Assembly: GCA_025175895.1 (NCBI GenBank)
Contig: CM046003.1
Span: 43,021,335 to 43,085,334, forward strand
Reading direction: 5' to 3'
DNA length: 64,000 nt
From: Wurfbainia villosa
Taxonomy: Eukaryota; Streptophyta; Magnoliopsida; Zingiberales; Zingiberaceae
In this document: positions 37,290 to 49,004 of the stretch, one piece after another
Layout of the letters: the number at the start of each line of letters is the position of its first letter
How positions within the stretch are numbered: the stretch's first letter is position 1
Made by a program: the position numbers and the translations under genes
The notes under the pieces: generated by a model
Told to the model about the DNA's origin: nothing
What the model saw: only the letters and a program-made list of their open reading frames with translations
Database searches by the model: none

Positions 37290-38553
37290 TGTTGGAACAT
37301 CGATGGCCGGCTAGAGGGGGGGGGGGGGGGTGAATAGCCTTTTATCGCGTACGGTAGACGTCGTTCAATTAATCGTCTACAATTATGATTAGCGCAGCGG
37401 GAAACTAATAGTAAAGACAATTAAGATAAATGCAAAGAGAAAAACAATGCAAACGCTAACACGAAGTCGTAACGTGGTTCACGACCCTTCCCGCTAGTCC
37501 ACGACCCGATTCGTCCAAGGTGAATCATGCCTATAACACTTCCACTAATCTCTTCTTTGCCTAAAGCTAGGTGGAGGTAACCTTTCTTACAAGAATTCTC
37601 TCCTCTTACAATAAGATGAAATTAAACACAAGGAAGAGGAGGAAAATCGTTTTGGGCACTTGGGAGATGTTTAGTAATGAACCATTTTCCTCCCAAGATA
37701 ACCCAAGGCTCCTTTTTATATAGAAGAAGCCTTTCTTCCCGTTGGACAGCTAGTAGTCGACTGATGCCTCGATCAGTCGACTGTCGCTGTAGATGTTGCC
37801 CTATAACAGCTTCTTCCACATTGGATTCCAACCAACGACTCCCACATCAATCGACTGATCTTACCATCAGTCGACTGATGGAGCCATCAGTCGAGTGCTC
37901 GAACCGAGCAGTCGACTATCCAACATTCTGTGCCCGAAACCCTTGATATCAGTCGACTGCTCTCCATGGTAGTCGATTGATAGAGCTAGCAATTGACTGC
38001 CACAAGCTGGCAGTCGATTGTTCGACCAGAACTTAGACTCGAACACCAGTCGAGTCTCCATTCGACTTGGATCAGTCGACTGCTACCTATAGCAGTCGAC
38101 TGGTGTCGGGAAAACTCATCTGACACTTAGCCAATTGGCCAAGTTCACCTAAGCGCTACCTGTCCCGGGTTACAATCGCTCACTCTCATTTCCTTGGAGT
38201 CCCTTACCTTCGAAGTTCTCTTTGTCCGGCCACGTCCCTCGGATGCGCCAAGCGCACGACTTCGCAATGCCATCCTTCGCGTCTCTCCCTGAAGTCTACT
38301 TCTTTTGGCTTCACTCCAATGCTCCTCGTCCGGTGGTCCCTCGGATGCACCAAGCACACGGCTTCCGCAATGCATCTTTCACCGACTCAAGGACCGAGTT
38401 ATGAGAGGTGAATCTTGCCAATGCTCCATCATCCATGTATGAATTACTAAGTCCTGTATGACTCCAATGCACATATCAAATCCATATCAATCCTAACTTA
38501 AACCCTTTGCCACACATATCAAAACCATATCACATGGGTTGATTGCCCTAATA
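37290..38553 (-). repeat. 3' LTR of element F
   Basis: TGTTGGAACATCG to GCCCTAATA (1264 bp). The right end reads TATTAGG on the minus strand, not TGTTAGG; E shares this. A 14-15 base G-run lies near 37316. TATA is at about 37711-37722 (minus). The GTCGACTG cluster is at 37750-38105 (about five exact copies). Confidence 0.85.
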
Positions 38554-40622
38554 ATCTCCTCTTTTTTGATGTGTGGCAATCCGTTTAAGTTAGGTAAAAT
38601 AATTACATAAAAATAAGACAAGAAAATATGTAAATAACATGTGTATAAAAACTCTCCCTTAAACATGCAACTCCCCCTTAAGACATGCTAAAATTTTCCC
38701 CTTAGCATGATTAACTTAAACCCATCATTTCTCTCCCTTTGACACCATCAAAAATATTATTCAAATGTTATACACGCATGACATTAAGTCTAATAGGAGA
38801 AAATACCAAAAACCAACTTAAAAAATTGATAAAACAGGTTACTGTGCTCGTGCATAGTACATCAGTCGACTGACACTCAATTTTTAATTTTTTCTGATTT
38901 TTCGAATGAACTTCAAAAATGCACCAGAAATTATAGAAAATTCAAAAAATTATGAAATTTAGAGTACATATTTCCAATGAGTTTCTTTATCAGTGAAAAA
39001 TAATTTTTCATGAAAATTCATTTTATTTTTTAAAATTGGGCAAAAACTCAAAAGTTGCAAAAATGTCTAAAGTTTGTATCATCTTTAAAGCTAGTTTTGC
39101 CTTAGAAACTTTTTAAAATGTGAACTCACTGTTTATGAAACATGAAATATTTTTAAATCATTTAAAATATCCAACTATGATCTATGGGCAATATGTCCAT
39201 TGATTAAATATTTGCTTTCCCCATAGTTGGTCTATGATTAGTCTATTGATACACTTAATGACCCATCTAAATGCCATAAGCATTAGTGGACCATTTGTAT
39301 CATCCTATCATCTCACCCATTGCTATGTTCTCAATCAAGTTAGCCTTATAGTGGAATGTGAGATGTTCCTAAGGGTGCGTTTGGTTGGGGGTTTTTGTTG
39401 ATAACCTTGTTAGGTTATCAACAAAAACCTTGTTTGGTTTGGGTTATAAACAAAAACCTTTTTAGGGGGAATAAAAAAACCTTAGAGAACCAAGGTTTTT
39501 GTTGATTCCCGGGGTTAAGAAAACTTTTTTCCAATATTACCCCAAGCAATATATTAAATGTCAATTTGTCAAAACTCAATCGATTTGTCATCCGTCGTCG
39601 GTCACCACCCGTCTTTGGCCGCCGTCGCCGCCCGTCGCCGGCCACTCGTCGTCGCCGCTTCGTCGCCGCCGCCGCCGTTGCCGTCGCCGCCGCCGTCGTC
39701 TGCCGCTTGCCGCCTTGTCGTCGCCGCGCCGCCGTCGTCGCTGCCGCCGCCGCTTGCGCCATGCCCGCCGCCGCCGCCATGCCGCGTCGTGCCGCCGCCG
39801 CCGCCGCCGTCGCCGTCGCCCGTCGCCGGCCGCCGTCGCCGTCATGCCGTGCCGCCGTCGCCTCGCCCGCCGCCGTCGCCGTCGCCGATCGCCGTCGCCG
39901 TCGCCGTCGTCGTCATCCGCCGCCCATCGCCGTCGCCGCCATCATGCCGCCTCGCCGCCGTCAGCGTATGCCGCCCATCGCCGCTGCCTCGCCATCACCG
40001 GCCGCCGTCGCCCATCGCCGTATACCGTCGCCAAATCCACCGTCGCGGCCGTGCGCCGCTTCGTCGTCGTCGCCGTCGCTCATCGCTCCGTTATTGTCGG
40101 CCGTCGCCGCCGTCGAATTGATTGAGCAAAGATAAAGAATAATTTAGTAAAATGTTAAACTAAGTTATATATTAAAACCTCTAACCAAACAAGGTTTTTA
40201 TCTAAGGTTATACTTTATTTCAAGGTTATGTTTTATTCTCTGGTAATCACATAACTAAGGTTATGTATGATTACTTGAACCAAACGCACCCTAAAGGTAT
40301 TTGCACTTAACCAAAATTTCATGCATTTCTACCCATGGTTAAGTATCATCCTAAAAACTCAATCATGAACATGCATCAAGAATTATCAATCATGATCATA
40401 AATCATCAATTATTGCATATCATGATTATAAATCACTAATTACATATCATGATCATAAAATATAAACTTAAGCATGAATCATGATTCAAGCATTCAATTT
40501 ATGGATTATACATTATCATCACCCAATACTATGTTAAAAATTTATAACCCACATCATCCTAAGTCAACCAAATAATTTGATATAAGTAAAGTCCACTCAT
40601 GGTTGACTATCCTAAGGTTTTT
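38554..40622 (-). other. Element F 3' noncoding region
   Basis: No gene. Starts with the complement of a polypurine tract (38554-38570), with further CTCCCCCTT-type copies at 38645-38750. One CAGTCGACTG lies at about 38867. A transposon occupies 39373-40291. The remainder aligns with E 60941-62136. A single run from 38554 through noncoding sequence to the gag stop leaves no room for pol. Confidence 0.75.
39373..40291. mobile_element. Non-autonomous PIF/Harbinger-type transposon with a CCG/TCG-rich core
   Basis: Terminal inverted repeats GGGTGCGTTTGGTT at both ends, flanked by TAA (39370-39372 and 40292-40294). The TWA-type duplication and GGGTNCGTTTGG-like termini fit Tourist/Harbinger elements. 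The matching place in E (about 61770) reads straight through with one TAA, giving an empty site. About 39590-40110 is nearly pure CCG/TCG/CGC triplets. Open frames there are low-complexity and not proposed as genes. Confidence 0.85.
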
Positions 40623-42303
40623 CTAACCCTTAAGGATGGATTTGGGAACCCAATATAAATTCTTCCCTATAGGGTTCACTAAAAATTCCTTAGGGATCCA
40701 TTTTCTAACTATTATTTTATTTTTGGCTTGACCCCTAGCAATTAGGCAATGATAGGCCTTCTCATTCTTGTTTCCCTTATAACCTAGGTCTTTCTTATTA
40801 AAACTTGCCCTTTGGCTCCCAATAATCATGTTTAGGGTGTTGGAGCCAATTGTAAACTTTTCTAAGACTTTAGTTAAGAAATCTACCTTTTCCCTTAAAG
40901 CCTTATTTTCCTCAATACATGCATCATTAACATTGAAAGACATGTAATCATCATGTGAGCATGCATTATCAAAACTAGAAGAAAAAGCATTATCATTAAC
41001 ATTTAAACATGATTTTTCTAGCTTTTCTTCTAGGGTCTTAATTTCATCAAGCATGCTCTTATTTTTCTTTTTCATTTTAAATAAGTAGTCCCTAGTAAGG
41101 CTAGAAATCATAGAAACAATTTTCTTACGGGAAAGATTCGTTACCATAGTTTCCATGTCTTCTTCCTCCGATTCTGATGAGGATGAAGATGAAGCTCCCC
41201 CTTCACTTGAGCTCTCCTCACTAGAACTTCTTTTTTCTTGCTCGGAGGAGGAGGTGGAATCCAAGTCTTCTATGGCCATTAGGGCAAGGCTTGTGAAGGC
41301 TTATTCTTCTTCCGATGAGGATGATGGATCATCCCATGTCACCGCTTTGTGTGCCTTGACCTTCCCTTTCTCCTTGGCTCTCTTTTCATTCTCCTTCTTC
41401 TTGCTCCCTTTCTTCTTCTCTTCTTTCTTTCTTCTCTCCTCCTTGCTTTTGTTAAAGAGGGGACAATCATCCCTTATGTGTCCCTCTCCTTGGCAATTGT
41501 AGCATATTATTTTCCTCCTTGGCCTTCTTCTTCTATCATTATACTTGTTAAATTTAAAATTTTTCAATGCACGCCTTACCTTCCTTACCATATAGGCCTC
41601 TTCATTACTATCCATGGATAAGGAGGAGGATTCATCAGAGGAAGACGGTGCAATCTCCTTCTTCTTTCCTTTTTCCGCTACTAGTGCCACTCCCCTTGTT
41701 GGCTTGATTTGCTCTTCTACTACTCCTTCAAGCCTTGTTTCATGGAGTTCCATGGTGGAGAAAAATTCCTCTAGAGTGCTCACCTCTAGATTCTTGGAAA
41801 TGTAGAAGGAGTCCACCATAGAGCTCCACTTTGATGATTGGGGAAAGACATCTATAGCCTTCATGATCATGTCCCAGTTGGAAAGTTTTTCACCTATACT
41901 TGACAATCCATTAATTATTTCTTTAAACCTAGAGTGTAGTGATAATACCTTCTCCCCTTTATCGAGTTTGATGTTGTTGAGTTGGGAGCGGAGAAGGTCC
42001 CTTCTTGCAAGCTTCGCCTCGGAAGTGTCTTCATGAAGTTCTATCAATCTTTCCCACATCTCCTTGGCGCTTGCACACTCTCCAATCTGGTTGATCTCTT
42101 GTTGGGGGAGCACATTGAAGAGATGATGCTTGGCCTTTGAGTTTGCAAGGTGCTCCTCCCTTTGCTTCTTGGTCCATCTTGATTTTTCTATTGGCTTCCC
42201 CTCATCATCCCTAGGTATATCGAAACCGGATTCCATTATTAACATGGTATCAAAATCCATTTCAAAAAAATACCTCCATGCGCTTCTTCCACCACGCAAA
42301 TTC
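40623..42303 (-). pseudogene. Element F gag, main portion
   Basis: Frames 42299-41301 and 41279-40623 are in the same reading frame, separated by a TAA at 41301-41303 where E has a Gln codon. N-terminal capsid-like block: SRWTKKQREEHLANSKAK, ECASAKEMWERLIELHED, LHSRFKEIINGL. Zinc knuckle CYNCQGEGHIRDDC at 41504-41463, then a Lys-rich region, acidic Ser/Glu tract, and a coiled-coil tail ending in NLYWVPKSILKG. The first 15 codons lie at 50190-50147 beyond element H. It would package its RNA; no enzyme domains follow. Confidence 0.85.
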
Positions 42304-43878
42304 TGTAGGGGATCGATTGGACGCTAGAGGGGGGGGGGTGAATACGCGTGCTCGTACGTTGATGGAATTCGATCGTGATCGCGTCTACAAATCGTGTTAG
42401 CGCAGCGGAATAATAATAATAAAAGCAATAACACAAAACACAATCACAAACACAAGATGTTTAACGTGGTTCGGAATCGAACAATTCCTACTCCACGGAT
42501 TGAGCTCTAACGAGCTCTAGCGATGCCAATGCAATCACTAATCACAAATACTCCTCGACACAAGTCGGAGGCGGAGAAACCTCTTACAATAGTTTACAAC
42601 AATAAACTAAATACAATAAGCAAATACAATATGAAATACAACAAGAGAAGTAAAGAACACTTTACAAAAACTCTTTGGAAGCTTGCTTGTTGATTGCCTT
42701 GGACTAGCACTTGAAGTCCCTGATTTGCAGCAGCAAATCGCTTCAAAATGTCCAAGAAAACCGATGCTTTTTCCTCCATCACGAGCTCCTCTTATAGCTT
42801 CAACCTGTGCTGGAAAAAGTCGATCAGTCGACTGCTCGGGACCATCAGTCGACTGATGCCACTGTTGTCGTGAGACAACGGCTAGATCCACGCTGGATAA
42901 GTCCAACGTATCCATCATCAGTCGACTGATTATGACCATAAGTCTACTGATCAAGCCATCACTCAACTGTTGACCACAGCGGTCGAGTGAGACTCTGTCT
43001 CATTACTCGATTTCGAGCACGATCGGGATCACAAGATCGATCGTTGCTCGACTCAATCGATCGCCCACCTATGACGATCATTGCTAAGGCAATTCCCGTA
43101 GTCAAACCCTAGTTGACTCAAGCCAGTCGACTGCCACATGACACCAGTCGACTGGCACACCTCAAACATGAGGTTTTAGCACAAGTATGGTTCCCCCATA
43201 CTTGCTAAACAACCCTTAGCCTAGACCTAAGCCTTCTAGCCACCTCCATCAGCCTCACGCCTCTCGGATCCCTCCAAGTCATCCATGACTTGTTCATCCA
43301 TTACGCTAGCCTTCAGGTGCTTCCATCGGCTATGTCTTGCTAACGGTGTCTACACCGCCAAGACACATTGGACTTATGCCGCCAAGACTCCGATTGGACT
43401 TTATGCCGCCAACCATTGGACTTATGCTGCCAAGACTCCTGCTTGGACTTTACGCCACCAATATCAATCCCCTTGGACTTCTCAAATGCCAAGACTCAAG
43501 CTTGGACTTTCCCTTGCCAACCCATGTTGGACTTTCCATGCCAAGACCCATGCTTGGACTTTTCCTTGCCAACTCATGTTGGACTTTCCATTTGCCAAGA
43601 CCCATGCTTGGACTTCCCATGCCAAGTACTCAAGACTTGAACTTTCCCAATAACCACATGGTCAACCCTAGTCAACCATTAAAGTTTCCCTCGAGTCAAA
43701 CTCGAGTCTGGTCAATCATGACCCAGGTCTCCCCAACATATTAACCAACATTAATGTCAAACATCAATGTCAAACACTTTATCAAACATACTATGTCAAA
43801 CATCTATGTCAAACATCAAAACATCACTCGAGTCAAACTCGAGTCTGGTCAATCGTGACCTGGGCGATTGCACCAACA
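42304..43878 (-). repeat. 3' LTR of element H (C family)
   Basis: TGTAGGGGATCG to GCACCAACA (1575 bp). It has a G-run motif at about 42325, TATA on the minus strand (about 42788-42797), a GTCGACTG cluster (42825-43150, about five exact copies), then a CTTGGACTTT/GCCAAGAC degenerate array (43350-43640). The right part matches the C LTR. A CTCCCCTTTTTTG polypurine complement follows at 43880. Confidence 0.85.
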
Positions 43879-45740
43879 ATCTCCCCTTTTTTGATGTTTT
43901 ACAAAACAAATCTTGAGTTAGGCCCCTAACTCAAATTCCCTTACCAATTTCCCAAATTGGTAATTTTAAGTTCTCCCCTTTTTTGACATACATCAAAAAG
44001 GTTCTCTCCAAGTAGATCAATGTCTCATATCCCAATGAGATCTTACAATCTCTCCCTTGGTCCAAAAATACCTAGGATGCCTACCATCTTCCTAGTGATA
44101 AAGTCTCATATCACTCAAGAGAGGCAATCCTATCTACTCTCCCAATTTCCAAATTGGGTATCAAAAACCCATCAATTTTCCCAATTGATGACACTCTCCC
44201 AATAAGTTCTCCCCCTTCAAGAAGAAAAACACATCCATCATCCCATGATGGATACCTCCCCCTAAAGGCTTGCTCCCCCTTGACCATTGCACCAACAATG
44301 TCCTTGGGAAGTCCCTAAGCCAATATGAACTCTAAACCATCAAAATTAAGGTTCAAAGTTCAAACATGAACTCTTCCACCCTTAAATTTGATACTTTGAC
44401 CTAACACCTCTCCAAATCCATATCCAATAGATTTTCACCCTTTATAGTGCTTTCCAAAGCATATCATAGGGTTAGGAGTGGTTAGTGACCTTAACCGCAG
44501 TTGAACACGGGCTAAACAAACCTAGTTTTCCTGAAATCAGCATTGTCAGTCGACTCCGTCAGTTACCAGTCAACTGACACTCACATCAGTCGACTGCCAC
44601 TAAGGGCAATCGACTGATAACTGAAAAATCCGATTTTCAGTTATCATAGTCGAATTTCGGAAAATCATAAGTAATTCTACGTATATCAAAAAAGCGTAAA
44701 AATTCATACGTATATTACTTATAGTCAATACAATGGGTGAAAAATATTTGAAAATTATTTTACCCATAAAATACTGAAATTGATACAAAATTCAAAAGTG
44801 AAGAAAACTTCTAAGTTTTGGCTCACTTTGTATAAATCTCATCAATGGTGATTGCTATCAAAGGATATACTTCACCAAGGTTTTTCAAAATGATTTTAAA
44901 ATGTTTTCAAAACCTTATTTTGGATCATATTCCTTGGGCTCAATGTACATGACTTGTACACAAGTTTTCCCAATGATCCACTACTCATATAAGATGAGTT
45001 TTGGTCAATCTAGATGCAAAAACTATGCACCTTGAACCTAACTCATATCCTAGCATCTCACATGTATCTAGGGTGTATAAATACACATACATGTCAATGT
45101 AATGTGAGATTGAGTTTTGGTTCATTTAATCTAGGATTTCATGCATTTTCTAAGGCAACCCTACTTGATTCCCTTATACATGGGACTTCAAGTCATGTCA
45201 ATTGTCCTTAACTCAATTTTAATCAAATGCATGAATGATTATGACATTAATGATGATATAAATAAACATATGCTCATAATCATGATGTCATGGCATAAGA
45301 TATAATCTAAAAATACATGACATTTATCCTAAATCCTAAACATGATCATGACATATAAATGATGAAAATAAACATGATGTCATATCATGACATATGACAA
45401 ATCAAGGCATGATAAATAAGATATAAAGGTATATAATATCTAAATTTTAATATTAATTGCCTTTTGAGATAATTAAGTATATTTTTGTCATATTTCTATT
45501 AATCTCCCAAGTGTGCCAAAAACCCAAAATGACACACTATAACCTCTAAATCTAAAATGTGCCAATTTGATCAATTTATCAAACTTCTCAAATAATATTG
45601 GCACATCCTAAAATCTTTTAGGATTAAAGCTCAAATGTATTTCCAATGTAACCATAACCTGGAAAATAACCTAAAGTGTCACCTTTATCATGGTTGAGTT
45701 AACTACCCACCCAAACAAGGTTGACACACCCTAAACCCAT
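43879..45740 (-). other. Element H 3' noncoding region
   Basis: No gene. Several CTCCCCCTT-type tracts (43880-44280) are complements of polypurine tracts. GTCGACT words are at 44545-44620, with one exact CAGTCGACTG at about 44587. From about 44876 the sequence is repeated at 46381. Confidence 0.75.
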
Positions 45741-47875
45741 CTAGCGTGAATCAATCACGCTCTTAGGAACCCAAAACCTATTTGAGCTCCTAGGATTAAT
45801 TAGGTATTCCTTAGGGATAACCTCCCTATATACCTTCCTAATGACCCTCCTAGGCTTGGTAGCCTTGGTCATTTGAGTCTTACCTAGGTTGACTCTAGGG
45901 GTAGCTCCCCTTGCAACCTTCTTAGTGGCCACCCTAGGTTTCCTAGAAACCCTAGCCACTAGGCACAAACCTTGGTTACTCTTAGGGATAACTTCCCTAG
46001 TAACCTTGGTCTTCCTAGACCTAGTTTGTGTTCCATAATCAAATGGAACACTATGATAAACCACCTTAGGCTTAGGTTTGTGACCCAAACCTTGCTTGCC
46101 CTTGGTTGACTTTTGTCTTTTAGGTCCTAGGTGTTGACTTTGAGATTTTGACCCTTGACTTTGACCATTAGACCCTTGAAATTGATTTTGCATCTTATTG
46201 AGGGTCTTTTCTAATTTCTCAAGCCTTGCTCAAGGCTTGGTTCTCTAATTCTAATTGCCCAATTTTAGAATTTTGATTTAATCCTTGGGCATGAGACTTT
46301 TTAGGCATATGCCTAGTCCATTTATGATTAAAACCTAGGTGTTCTCCTATTTTCCTAATAGATTCCCTAGGTAAAACTTTTACCAAGATTTTTCAAAATG
46401 ATTTTAAAATATTTTCAAAACCTTATTTTGGATCATATTTCTTGGGCTCAATGTACATGACTTGTACACAAGCTTTCCCAATGATCCACTACTCATATAA
46501 GATGAGTTTTGGTCCATCTAGATGCAAAAACTATACACCTTGAACCTAACTCATATCCTAGCATCTCACATGTATCTAGGGTGTATAAATACACATGCAT
46601 GTCAATGTAATGTGAGATGTGGGTTTTGGTTCATTTAATCTAGGATTTCATGCATTTTCTAAGGCAACCCTACTTGATTCCCTTATACATGGGACTTCAA
46701 GTCATGCCAATTGTCCTTAACTCAATTTTAATCAAATGCATGAATGATTATGATATTAATGATGATATAAATAAACACATGCTCATAATCATGATGTTAT
46801 GACATAAGATATAATCTAAAAATACATGACATTTATCCTAAATCCTAAACATGATCATGACATATAAATGATGAAAATAAACATGATGTCATGTCATGAC
46901 ATATGGCAAATCAAGGCATGACAAATAAGATATAAAGGTATATAATACCTAAATTTTAATATTAATTTCCTTTTGAGATAATTAAGTATATTTTTGGCAT
47001 ATTTCTATTAATCTCCCAAGTGTGCCAAAAACCCAAAATGACACACTATGACCTCTAAATCTAAAATGTGCCAATTTGATCAATTTATCAAACTTCTCAA
47101 ATAATATTGACACATCCTAAAATCTTTTAGGATTAAAGCAAGGTAACCATAACCTAGAAAATAACTTAAAGTGCCACCTTTATCATGGTTGAGTTAACTT
47201 CCCACCCAAACAAGGTTGGCACACCCTAAACCCATCTAGCGTGAATCAATCACGCTCTTAGGAACCCAAAACCTATTTGAGCTCCTAGGGTTAATTAGGT
47301 ATTCCTTAGGGATAACCTCCCTAGATACCTTTCTAATGACCCTCTTAGGCTTGGTAGCCTTGGTCATTTGAGTCTTACCTAGGTTGACTCTAGGGGTAGC
47401 TCCCCTTGCAACCTTCTTAGTGGCCACCCTAGGTTTCCTAGAAACCCTAGCCACTAGGCACAAACCTTGGTTACTCTTAGGGATAACTTCCCTAGTAACC
47501 TTGGTCTTCCTAGACCTAGTTTGTGTTCCATAATCAAATGAAACACTATGATAAACCACCTTAGGCTTAGGTTTGTGACCCAAACCTTGCTTGCCCTTGG
47601 TTGACTTTTGTCTTTTAGGTCCTAGGTGTTGACTTTGAGATTTTGACCCTTGACTTTGACCATTAGACCCTTGAAATTGATTTTGCATCTTATTGAGGGT
47701 CTTTTCTAATTTCTCAAGCCTTGCTCAAGGCTTGGTTCTCTAATTCTAATTGCCCAATTTTAGAATTTTGATTTAATCCTTGGGCATGGGACTTTCTAGG
47801 CATATGCCTAGTCCATTTATGATTAAAACCTAGGTGTTTTCTTATTTTCCTAATAGATTCCCTAGGTAAAACTTT
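44876..47875. repeat. Tandem duplication of about 1.5 kb in element H
   Basis: Copy 1 about 44876-46380, copy 2 about 46381-47875. Each carries the gag 3' end plus adjoining noncoding sequence. The 150-residue gag tails (46193-45741 and 47688-47236) differ at only a few residues. Copy 2 lacks about 13 bases near 47138. The junction is at AAAACTTTTACCAAG (about 46374). Confidence 0.9.
45741..46193 (-). pseudogene. Second copy of the element H gag tail
   Basis: 150 residues nearly identical to the 47688-47236 frame (only about three differences). It was created by the tandem duplication and is separated from the rest of gag by noncoding sequence, so it could be translated only as a free fragment. 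Confidence 0.8.
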
Positions 47876-48945
47876 TCTAGGGACATTAGTCCCAAATTTC
47901 TCCTTCTTTGAAATATTAACATTTTTGGCACCTAAACAAATATATTTGTTATTTCTAGCATGCTCTTTATGATAAATAGCAAGACTATTAAAATTATTCC
48001 TAGCATGCTTTTGACCATAAGAATTAGATGGAGCATTACTAAAATATGCCTTAGGGTTAGCCGTAGCTCCCCTACATGTGATGCTCCATTTTGAGCCTTT
48101 TTCTCCCCCTTCTTGCATTGACTCTGGTAGTGTTCTGGTTGTCGGCACTTGAAGCAAATGACTTGCTCCTTGCTTTTGATAGTTGGGGGACCGACATCCT
48201 TGACTTTTGGTGCCGGTGGAGCCTTCTTAACTCTTTTCAGACACTTACTCTTGTAGTGTCTGGATTCCCTACACTCAAAGCATATTATATTCATTTTATT
48301 ATTAATTGACATGCTTGAGTTACCTAGGGTGGTGGTGAGGCTCTTTTGAGCTTGCTCTTCCTCTCTACCGGATGTAGATGGTTCTTCTTGTTGCTCCGGT
48401 GTTGAGGATGCTCTAATTCCCTCCCCCTCAATCCTAGAGGTGGAGGTCTCCTCTTCTTCCACCGATTCGGAGGTTGACTCCCTATCAACTTCCGAATCCT
48501 CAAGCTCTTTAGATGACGATGTACTTTCTTCTTTTTGAGCTTGAGAGGGTGAGCACTCCTCCTCTTCTTCTTCTTCTTGGATTGATGATGAATTTTCATG
48601 AAGCTTGGCCAAATAGCTCCATAGCTCCTTGGCATCCATACACTCACCTAGGCTACACAAGAAGTCTTTAGGAATTAAATCAAAAATGAAATTGATTACC
48701 TTCTTGTTTTTCTCAAATCTTTGGAGTTGATCTTCACTCCATTTCTTCTTCTTGAGGAAGCCACCCTTTGGTCCTTTTGGATATTCGAATCCTTCCATTA
48801 ATATATACCATTCCTCAAAATCCTTCATCATAAAAAAATCTTCAATTCTTCTCTTCAAAGAATTGAAGCCCTCTCGTCCGTAAAATGCATAAGGGACCGG
48901 TGTGTTGATGTACCATCCTAATTGTTCTTGGACTTCCATCTTCAC
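47236..48945 (-). pseudogene. Element H gag
   Basis: ATG 48945 opens 337 codons with a WYINTPVPYAFYGREG-type start, a capsid-like KKWSEDQLQRFEKNKKVINF block, ECMDAKELWSYLAKLHEN, acidic Ser/Glu regions, and two zinc knuckles C-x2-C-x4-H-x4-C at 48282-48241 and 48156-48115. After a frame change the tail continues in 48157-47714 and again in 47688-47236, ending NRFWVPKSVIDSR. Two frameshifts make it defective as read. A second copy of the tail lies at 46193-45741. Confidence 0.82.
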
Positions 48946-48990
48946 CCTCTAGCGAGCTCCCTTAGTGGTTAAACCTTGAAGAGCGGCCTC

Positions 48991-49002
48991 GCTCTGATAC
49001 CA
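48991..49002 (-). other. Primer binding site of element H
   Basis: TGGTATCAGAGC on the minus strand, two bases inside the 5' LTR; matches initiator methionine tRNA. Confidence 0.88.
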
Positions 49003-49004
49003 CT

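Noticed and set aside
39499..40135. Three overlapping frames of about 190-208 codons, Arg/Pro/Ser/Ala-rich
   Set aside because: All are readings of the CCG/TCG triplet core of the small transposon; low complexity and open in several phases.
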